The notes under the pieces are model-generated. The model was not told the DNA's origin. It saw only the letters and a list, made by a program, of their open reading frames with translations, and ran no database searches. A DNA stretch of 41,665 bases from an uncultured Lewinella sp. Lineage in GTDB: Bacteria; Bacteroidota; Bacteroidia; Chitinophagales; Saprospiraceae. The position numbers were made by a program, and so were the translations under genes. Where the stretch lies: positions 1 to 41,665 of the forward strand of contig CAJXOS010000045.1 in the NCBI GenBank assembly GCA_913057725.1, in the 5' to 3' direction. Within the stretch, counting starts at the first letter, position 1, and every line of letters starts with the position of its first letter. Shown here piece after piece: positions 34,583 through 41,665 of this stretch.

Positions 34583-36727
34583 ATGGGTGAAAACCATAAG
34601 CATAATGTATTAGCATCAAGCCAAATGGCCGCTGGTCAGCTATGGCCTGCTTTTGTGCGCCAAGCTATGAAGGGAGCCCTGCTATTGTTTGCTTTTTTCT
34701 TGCTCTGGCCACTAATGGGGCAAAAAATGGTGCTCACGCCACACAAGATTGACAGTTTCCAGCAGATCGTGCGAAAGGCAAAGCATGATACCACTTTGTA
34801 TGTAGCACTCTATGCACTAGCTGAAGGCTATGCTGTTGTCAATTTGGATAGTGCTCGAATGTACGGTTTAGCACTAATTGACCTTACTACCAGGATGGAG
34901 GTACATAGGCAGGTGCGGGCTCACAGGGTGATGGGAGGGATTTATTTAGATGCTAATCTTATTGACTCGGTAGAAGTATATGCTCGTAAGGCGATAGCAT
35001 GTAGCACCGCTTGCGAATCATGGTTGTGCCTTAATGAACAGCTCTATGCAACTAAGCTTCTCCGTATACCTCTGCGCAGGAGAGGGGATATTCAGGGAAT
35101 ATTAGATGCGTTGGCAAAATTACGTGATGCTCCGAGTGTGCCGGAAGATCTTCATTACGAGGCGCGACGGTTGATGTCCTATCCGTTGCTGGAATTAGGG
35201 GATTTTGATGAATCCTTAAAAGAACTGCAACAAGTTTGGACCTATAGCAAAAGAAAAGATGATAAGCAGATGATGTGCTTGTTGTTAGGGGAGTTGGCGG
35301 CTGTCCACATGGCAATGGGAAATCAAGACAAAGCAATCGCGCTTTCAAAAGAGCGGTTGGGAATCTGTGAAATCGTTGACAATCAGCTTCAAGTCGCTCA
35401 TGGTCTTGGTGTGCTAGGGCAAAGCTACCTGGAAGGAGGGATATTGGATAGTGCTTATTGGTATTACCAGGAATTGTGGGGCTTTGGACGTGGAACAAAC
35501 GACTTGAGGTATGCGGCACAAGCAATTGGTGGCCTATTACGCGTAGGCATCAGTATGAATGTAGATACGCTCGACCTGATCGCTGAACGGGCTCGGATAA
35601 CTTATAATGCAATTGAAGGGGAGGGGGTACTGGCTAAAGATCTCCGCCAATTCTTGTCTATGGGAATCTGCGACTACTACGATTACATAGGGGATTATCC
35701 AGTAGCAATCCAGTATGCCCAGGAAAGTCTCATTAACATTCGAGCATTTCAAGAAGATACTTCTAGCCTTGTAGTCGATGCATTAGCAAAATTGGCTACG
35801 GTTCAAGCGGCCAACGGGCAGTATGAAGCAGCCTGGCGAAGCATGGATACAATGCATCGGTTAAAGATGGTATTGCTAAACCGCACGCAACAGGAAGCAT
35901 TTGCACAAACGGCGATAGAGATGGATCTGGCAGAAAACGAACTGGCTCGGCAAAGGGCAGAACAGGCCCAATTGTTAGAGCAGCAAGCTTCTCGTAGCCG
36001 AACGCGCTTTTTTATTTTGATCCTGTCCGTCGTGGCGGTCATTTTGGGGGTGATAATCTGGGCATTCCAGCGCGCAAGCAAGGACAAAAGACTAATCACA
36101 GACAAAAATCAGCAGATTGAGCAGTCCCTTGCAGAGAAAGAGGTGTTGCTGCGCGAAATTCACCACCGGGTCAAGAACAACTTGCAGATCATTTCTAGCT
36201 TGCTGGATAAACAGGCCCGTAAATCGAGCGATGCTGCGGTGCGCAAGCTGGTGCGGGAGGGGCAAGAGCGGATCCAGAGTATGGCATTAATCCATCAGAA
36301 TCTATACGAATCAGAACAGTTGAGTGGGATTGACATTAAGTCCTATTTGAGAGAGTTGGGGCAAAATATCCAAAAAAGCCAGGCGCTTAGCCCTGAGCAA
36401 GTCCAACTGGAACTTAACGTAGCTGAAGAGGAACTGGATATTGACACCGCGATTCCCGTAGGATTGATACTAAATGAACTGTTGACCAACTGTTATAAAT
36501 ATGCTTTTGTGGGCCGGACCGGGGGCACGATTCAGGTAGATTTTAAGAAAGTAGCTGGTGAGTATACCTTGCGGGTAAGTGACAATGGCGTTGGTTTTCG
36601 TCCAAATAAACAACGATCCAATTCCACCTTAGGGTTGAATTTGGTCAATGGTTTAGTGCGTCAACTGGAAGGTACTATAAAATGGATGACGGTGGAGAAA
36701 GGTACAGCAGTGGCCATTACTTTTTAA
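34583..36727 (+). CDS. TPR-containing sensor histidine kinase 2 (paralogue of kinase 1)
   Basis: I take the ATG at 34583; a GTG one codon earlier is possible. The 714-aa product has a longer N-terminus than kinase 1 (anchor at ~30-48: MKGALLLFAFFLLWPLMG), then TPR-like helices, the same MDLAENELARQ coiled coil, a membrane span (~471-490) and EIHHRVKNNLQIISSLLDKQ (H527/H528), N box LNELLTNCYKYAF, G1 DNGVGF, G2 TLGLNLVNG. The cytoplasmic half is nearly identical to kinase 1, while the sensor half has diverged, indicating a tandem duplication with sensing specialisation. The response regulator follows after 27 nt. Confidence 0.92.
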   Translation: MGENHKHNVLASSQMAAGQLWPAFVRQAMKGALLLFAFFLLWPLMGQKMVLTPHKIDSFQQIVRKAKHDTTLYVALYALAEGYAVVNLDSARMYGLALIDLTTRMEVHRQVRAHRVMGGIYLDANLIDSVEVYARKAIACSTACESWLCLNEQLYATKLLRIPLRRRGDIQGILDALAKLRDAPSVPEDLHYEARRLMSYPLLELGDFDESLKELQQVWTYSKRKDDKQMMCLLLGELAAVHMAMGNQDKAIALSKERLGICEIVDNQLQVAHGLGVLGQSYLEGGILDSAYWYYQELWGFGRGTNDLRYAAQAIGGLLRVGISMNVDTLDLIAERARITYNAIEGEGVLAKDLRQFLSMGICDYYDYIGDYPVAIQYAQESLINIRAFQEDTSSLVVDALAKLATVQAANGQYEAAWRSMDTMHRLKMVLLNRTQQEAFAQTAIEMDLAENELARQRAEQAQLLEQQASRSRTRFFILILSVVAVILGVIIWAFQRASKDKRLITDKNQQIEQSLAEKEVLLREIHHRVKNNLQIISSLLDKQARKSSDAAVRKLVREGQERIQSMALIHQNLYESEQLSGIDIKSYLRELGQNIQKSQALSPEQVQLELNVAEEELDIDTAIPVGLILNELLTNCYKYAFVGRTGGTIQVDFKKVAGEYTLRVSDNGVGFRPNKQRSNSTLGLNLVNGLVRQLEGTIKWMTVEKGTAVAITF

Positions 36728-36754
36728 ACGAGAGACTATACACTCAGAAACACG

Positions 36755-37504
36755 ATGAAGAAGATTAGGGTAATGATTGTGGAGGATGAGTTCATTACGT
36801 TAGATACCCTGCGTGACGAACTAGAGGATATTGGCTACGAGATTTCTGGAGATGCCATGAAGGCCGATGAGGCACTGACTATTCTGGAAAGAGGGGATAC
36901 GGATATCGCTATTCTGGATATTCACCTCAAGGGCAGTAAGTCGGGAATATGGCTAGCACAGCAAATTCAAGAACACTACCACATTCCATTCATTTTTCTC
37001 TCTGCGTTTAGCGACCAGAAGACCATCGCAGAGGCTGCAGAAACGGAACCTTCGAGCTATTTGGTCAAGCCCTTCACGCAAGCGGATCTGTACACGGCAA
37101 TTGAGCTAGCGCTCTTAAAGCATTCGCAGCACCAAGAAAAGCTCCAACTACCTGAGACGCACACTCGGGTGAAGAAAGAACTGCTCATTAATGATAGCAT
37201 CTTCGTTAAGGATGATTTGACGTACCGTAAGATTCCTTTACGGGAGATCTGTTATGTGGAAGCGTTTAAAAACTACCTGGAGTTGCAGCTAGGAAGTGGG
37301 CGCCATGTGATGCGCTCTACCATGAAAGACTTTTTAGATGTGTTGCCACAAGATCATTTTATTCAGACCCACCGTTCCTTCGTCATAAACCTGGAGAAGG
37401 TGACCGAGATTGGAGGGAACTTCCTTGTGGTTAACGATACCAAAATACCGGTAAGTCGGAGCCAGAAAGATGAGGTTTTGACTCGCCTCAATTTCTACGA
37501 TTGA
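36755..37504 (+). CDS. LytTR-family response regulator
   Basis: A 249-aa regulator. The receiver domain (1-120) has the acidic pair E10/D11, phospho-acceptor D55 in AILDIHLKG, S83 in FLSAFSD and K105 in YLVKPF. The LytTR domain (~145-245) has 'LREICYVEAFKNYLELQL', 'DHFIQTHRSFVINLEKV' and 'TKIPVSRSQKDEVL'. It is the last gene of the kinase operon and the natural target of both kinases. Its DNA-binding domain is the same family as the stand-alone LytTR protein at 27575-27976, so the two could share or compete for 21-bp direct repeats (inference). Confidence 0.95.
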   Translation: MKKIRVMIVEDEFITLDTLRDELEDIGYEISGDAMKADEALTILERGDTDIAILDIHLKGSKSGIWLAQQIQEHYHIPFIFLSAFSDQKTIAEAAETEPSSYLVKPFTQADLYTAIELALLKHSQHQEKLQLPETHTRVKKELLINDSIFVKDDLTYRKIPLREICYVEAFKNYLELQLGSGRHVMRSTMKDFLDVLPQDHFIQTHRSFVINLEKVTEIGGNFLVVNDTKIPVSRSQKDEVLTRLNFYD

Positions 37505-37515
37505 TGGTTTCGGCT

Positions 37516-38061
37516 TTATTCTGTCTGCCGCCATTGGAATTTACCCCTGCGTAGCGCCTCATTGTAGCCGTACGGATAGTACTTGATGTACAGCTGTTCT
37601 TTATATTCTTCGAATAATTCTGGTAAGTCCATCATCGACCTGCGTATTTGGGTCTGTCGCTCTTCGGATAACTTCAGGAAGTTATTTCGTGCTTCCTCGG
37701 AGTCTGTAATGACTAAAAGGCTACCAAAAAAATCGATTCCCAGCTTGCGAATCGAAAAGTTGAAGGTGAGGTCTGCCCCCAAGAAAAGCGAATCTACTGG
37801 GGTATAGTAATAGCGATCTCCAATTTCGGTGCGCTGTATTTTAATTTTTTCATCAGAGGCTATAAAATTGAGCGAGGCTGAAGCCCTTACAGTGTCTACT
37901 TTAACCGGAGTAGAGTCTGGATGAGAAGGCTGGAATAGGATGGGCCACGGTATCGCCTCAGTTGAAGCTGACACTAGCTGATTTATCGCCCATGATAAAG
38001 GAGAGGCAGAGAGTGAACCATACAAGAAGAAAACCAGGGTCAGATACTTCCACTTGGCCAT
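37516..38061 (-). CDS. Exported hypothetical protein
   Basis: A 181-aa protein with a probable signal peptide (MAKWKYLTLVFFLYGSLSASPLSWA). The mature part has a beta-rich centre (YYYTPVDSLFLGADLTFNFSIRKLGIDFFGSLLVI) and a charged helical C-terminus (DLPELFEEYKEQLYIKYYPYGYNEALRRGK). No family recognised. It is convergent with the LytTR response regulator gene, 11 nt apart. Confidence 0.65.
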   Translation of the reverse strand: MAKWKYLTLVFFLYGSLSASPLSWAINQLVSASTEAIPWPILFQPSHPDSTPVKVDTVRASASLNFIASDEKIKIQRTEIGDRYYYTPVDSLFLGADLTFNFSIRKLGIDFFGSLLVITDSEEARNNFLKLSEERQTQIRRSMMDLPELFEEYKEQLYIKYYPYGYNEALRRGKFQWRQTE

Positions 38062-38176
38062 AAGGAGCTGTTTTTCAGAAAGAATACGTTGTTAGAAGGT
38101 ATGTGGGGAACGGGAATACTGCTCTCTCTAGTTTTGAATAGTTTAAAACCTGTTCGAATTGCCGTAGGCTAAAGCC

Positions 38177-38761
38177 TTACTGCGTAGACATGGCCAAAAA
38201 CTGTACGGCAATCAATAGGCGCATACGCTCATCGCTTAAAGGAACGCTTTCATCATCAGCAGAAGTAAGCCGATCAATAAAACTCGTGCTCGCCACGTAG
38301 CCAGTGCTTCGAAGTAATTCATAATAGGTGCCGGCAGTAGGGTTGACGGCGGCGTATTTTTCCAGAAATTCACCATACTTCATACTATGGCTAACCGCTA
38401 AAACAGAAGCGCCACTATCCGGAGATTGAGACTCTAACCAAATGCTTTGAACGGTCTGAGGTTTGAGCTTGCCGAATAGCGCAGCACGATCTGCATTGGA
38501 AAACGGAATGAGAATTTCTGCAGCAGTAGTAGCTTCTGCCAAACTTTGAAAGAAGGCTTTGTAGCAGGTTGTTACATCACTGTTTTCCAATTCCTGGTAT
38601 TGGCAAACGGACTGATCCATGAAGTCTACGATTATACTCAAGTCTTCCTGTACGTCTGCAGGGAAAACGGCGACTTCGGGATACTCGCTTAGTGGTGTCG
38701 GAGTAGTACCGCAACCTACGATCAAGAGAAGGGCAAGGAGGGAAATGGTGTATTGATACAT
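38177..38761 (-). CDS. Hypothetical lipoprotein
   Basis: A 194-aa protein with a lipobox: MYQYTISLLALLLIVGC, acylated Cys at residue 17. The mature part is mostly helical ('EDLSIIVDFMDQSVCQYQELE', 'YKAFFQSLAEATTAAEILI', 'LLRSTGYVASTSFIDRL'). No family is recognised. It lies 42 nt after the DUF5691 gene on the same strand and may be co-transcribed. Confidence 0.7.
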   Translation of the reverse strand: MYQYTISLLALLLIVGCGTTPTPLSEYPEVAVFPADVQEDLSIIVDFMDQSVCQYQELENSDVTTCYKAFFQSLAEATTAAEILIPFSNADRAALFGKLKPQTVQSIWLESQSPDSGASVLAVSHSMKYGEFLEKYAAVNPTAGTYYELLRSTGYVASTSFIDRLTSADDESVPLSDERMRLLIAVQFLAMSTQ

Positions 38762-38803
38762 GACGGACTTTGGTGTGATGTGGTATGTACCGTAAATATA
38801 GGC

Positions 38804-40345
38804 TTATTGCGCAATCGCAGATCGCATCTCCTGCCGGAAATGGAGGGTTTGTAGCATCTTCTCCAGATCGCTATGCCAACGACCAAAGCTGTTAGAACGG
38901 AATGACCATCCACTGCGGAAATGCTCCAATAGTTTAGGGTCGCTGCCATAGCCTGCCGCTTCGAAGAGTTGGCGATAGTGCCAAAGGTGCCAGTCGGCGG
39001 TGCGGCGCCCCTGGATGACATCCTGAAAGCCCAGTACCACAATCTTACTCAGAGCGTTGCTCCAGCTATGTGTACTGCTACTTAGCCAGTGCGCTACCAG
39101 GGTGTCGGCAGGAACCAAGGGACCAAACTGCTCTAGCCATTTGGTGAGGCTTTCGTTGAAAAACGCAGGCGTGCTGAGTTCAAGCAAGGCTTTTCCTGGC
39201 TTAGAATTCCACAAGGTTTCTTGACCACTCAGGAGCCACCAACGTACTAAGGCTTGTTGCCCTTCTTGCTCGGGGAATCGAAGTAGGCTTTCGTTTATGG
39301 CCTTCAGTAAGGCTTGGCTATGTTGCGCATTCGCAAATGCGTGTACGAGATCAAATGGCTTGATGGCCCACGCTTTTGTCCAAAACGAAAAAGGTACGCG
39401 AGCCAGGAGTTGTTGGAGCGTGTTCATCTTAAGCCCGCCGGGCATTTTGCTGCCCGTTGGATATACCCCGTAACGCTTGGACCATTCTGGAAGCTCATCT
39501 GATAGGTTCACTACTAGCTTGCCCTTCATGAGCTGTAGCTCAGATTGTAGTTGGTCAAAAACATCCTGAACGTATTGGCTTTCGGCTAAACGCCCGAGCA
39601 GATCGGCTGCTGTTTGGCGAATGCCTTTACGACTTGCTTGCAGACAATGGCTTAAAAAAGGCTCGTCGGCATCGCTCAAGCCTTCCTCTAGTGCTGGCAA
39701 GACTCGCCCTTGCGCTCGATGGTCGAGGTTGAGCCAATGGTCACTTAGGCTGTCGCGAGCTGCTTCGGAATCTGCTGCACGAAAGGCCTTCAAAATTTCA
39801 AATTGCTCCTTGCCTTGTGCTTGCGGCCAACTATCAAATGCGGTAAGGTCGGGCAACAGGCGCGACCAATGGGGGTGCTGGCGAATGAGCCACATTTCAG
39901 CTTCTCCGAGCAACGGCTGTAGGAGTTGCCAAAGTGCTGGTTCTTGTAGGCATTGATTGAGTAGGGCTGGGATGCTCTCCGGCGGCAACCTCTTATTGTG
40001 TTCATCCAGCAGCTTTACAAATTCCGGTAGTGCCCGGAGGTGATGGCCACTAAGGATCAGCTGCAAATGTTGAACCGTACGCCAGGAGCAGGGCTTTCCT
40101 TTGCTAGGCGGTGGGGCTTCCGGTAGTTCTCCCTGCCAGCGAGGAAGGGGTAAAGTGCCTTTGTCCAAGAGGTGCGTTTTTCCGATCAATTCCAGCAATT
40201 GAGCGGGTGCTTCTTCGGCGGTGCTTTGGTAAGTATCCAGATAAACGGACCATTGTTCCGGTAGGGAAACCTGATCTGTTCCTAGCAGGATATAGCGAAG
40301 AAGTTCTTGCCAGCGTTGTCGGGTAAACGATTCTGCCTCTTGCAT
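38804..40345 (-). CDS. DUF5691-like helical repeat protein
   Basis: A 513-aa cytoplasmic protein with no signal or membrane segment. The N-terminal 'RYILLGTDQVSLP' resembles the 'LLGTDR' opening of DUF5691 proteins, and the middle ('AADLLGRLAESQYVQDVFDQLQSELQ') looks like HEAT-type helical repeats. DUF5691 genes in other bacteria usually accompany SWIM zinc-finger, MoxR ATPase and VWA genes; none is visible here. A TTG-N22-TACTTTTG promoter-like sequence ends only 5 nt before the start codon. Family call is moderate. Confidence 0.6.
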   Translation of the reverse strand: MQEAESFTRQRWQELLRYILLGTDQVSLPEQWSVYLDTYQSTAEEAPAQLLELIGKTHLLDKGTLPLPRWQGELPEAPPPSKGKPCSWRTVQHLQLILSGHHLRALPEFVKLLDEHNKRLPPESIPALLNQCLQEPALWQLLQPLLGEAEMWLIRQHPHWSRLLPDLTAFDSWPQAQGKEQFEILKAFRAADSEAARDSLSDHWLNLDHRAQGRVLPALEEGLSDADEPFLSHCLQASRKGIRQTAADLLGRLAESQYVQDVFDQLQSELQLMKGKLVVNLSDELPEWSKRYGVYPTGSKMPGGLKMNTLQQLLARVPFSFWTKAWAIKPFDLVHAFANAQHSQALLKAINESLLRFPEQEGQQALVRWWLLSGQETLWNSKPGKALLELSTPAFFNESLTKWLEQFGPLVPADTLVAHWLSSSTHSWSNALSKIVVLGFQDVIQGRRTADWHLWHYRQLFEAAGYGSDPKLLEHFRSGWSFRSNSFGRWHSDLEKMLQTLHFRQEMRSAIAQ

Positions 40346-40349
40346 GCTT

Positions 40350-40382
40350 CAAAAGTAGTAGAAATTGACAGTAGAATGGCAA
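40350..40382 (-). promoter_or_regulatory. Promoter-like sequence at the DUF5691 gene
   Basis: On the minus strand: TTG (complement of 40380-40382), a 22-nt spacer, TACTTTTG (complement of 40350-40357). The -7 box matches exactly. It is so close to the ATG at 40345 that the mRNA would be leaderless. Confidence 0.35.
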
Positions 40383-40553
40383 CCGTTGATAATAGTTTAG
40401 GAAAAGCCTTGCGGCGAATAAAGTTTGCTCTGCCTTGAACTTGACCGATAATATTTCAGCCTTGGGTAAATTGGGCCTTATTTTTCCTTTCAGAGGGCTC
40501 GCAAATGCACTAAGATTTCTCTTCGCTAAGGGTTAAGAAAGTGAGCCTTGCCT

Positions 40554-40583
40554 TTTGATTATCAAGACAAAAGCCTATTTTTG
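40554..40583 (+). promoter_or_regulatory. Bacteroidota-type promoter of atpD
   Basis: TTTG at 40554-40557, an 18-nt spacer and TATTTTTG at 40576-40583, matching the primary sigma consensus (TTTG / TAnnTTTG). The predicted 5' leader is about 45 nt. The rest of the 40346-40633 gap shows no other element. Confidence 0.65.
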
Positions 40584-40624
40584 CTGCCGATTTACAAGAA
40601 CCTATTGTTGACATTTCCAGATAA

Positions 40625-41665
<1,041 letters not shown>

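Overview
This window looks like a chromosomal segment of a Bacteroidota species, most likely a Saprospiraceae/Lewinella-type marine gliding bacterium. The basis is large secreted proteins with type IX secretion (T9SS) C-terminal domains, PorV-like and TonB-dependent outer-membrane proteins, TPR histidine kinases paired with LytTR regulators, and promoters of the Bacteroidota type (TTG, 17-23 nt spacer, TAnnTTTG). The genus is an inference; no rRNA or tRNA is present.

Layout. Positions 1-5519: end of an outer-membrane receptor, a 1377-aa surface protein and a PorV/PorQ-family barrel, all on +, ending at a strong terminator. Positions 5799-10753: greA, a HIT protein, ruvC (minus), a flippase-like membrane protein, DUF3108, DUF4230 and pgeF. 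Positions 10743-14440 (minus): a membrane histidine kinase, an SGNH lipoprotein, a PhnP-like metallo-hydrolase and a small membrane protein. Positions 14564-18058 (minus): a 1164-aa beta-barrel-like protein. Positions 18394-24782 (+): two small exported proteins, a DUF5117-type zinc metalloprotease, an SGNH hydrolase and a DASS anion symporter. Position 24836-27022: a gingipain-like T9SS cargo. Positions 27023-32484: the unusual part. Positions 32485-37504 (+): two tandem paralogous TPR histidine kinases and a LytTR response regulator. Positions 37516-40345 (minus): an exported protein, a lipoprotein and a DUF5691 protein. Position 40634 to the end: atpD, cut by the window.

The most interesting region is 27050-32260. 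On the minus strand it reads: a 1161-aa T9SS cargo protein, a 23-codon ORF, a stand-alone LytTR regulator and a second 23-codon ORF. The two tiny ORFs have equal length, share 14 of 23 residues and differ at eight synonymous codons, which suggests selection on the peptide. Each has a related leader with a stem-loop. Two pairs of direct repeats with a 21-bp period, the geometry of LytTR operators, lie before the LytTR gene and before the cargo gene. A 104-nt double-hairpin (REP-like) element is inserted at the start codon of one tiny ORF; a second copy lies upstream of the 1164-aa barrel gene. I infer a LytTR circuit with very small hydrophobic peptides controlling a surface protein; the peptide function is unknown.

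Other repeats include a roughly 162-nt MITE-like long palindrome after the metalloprotease gene, GC-rich palindromes on both sides of the cargo gene, and several intrinsic terminators. No CRISPR array, prophage or transposase was found.
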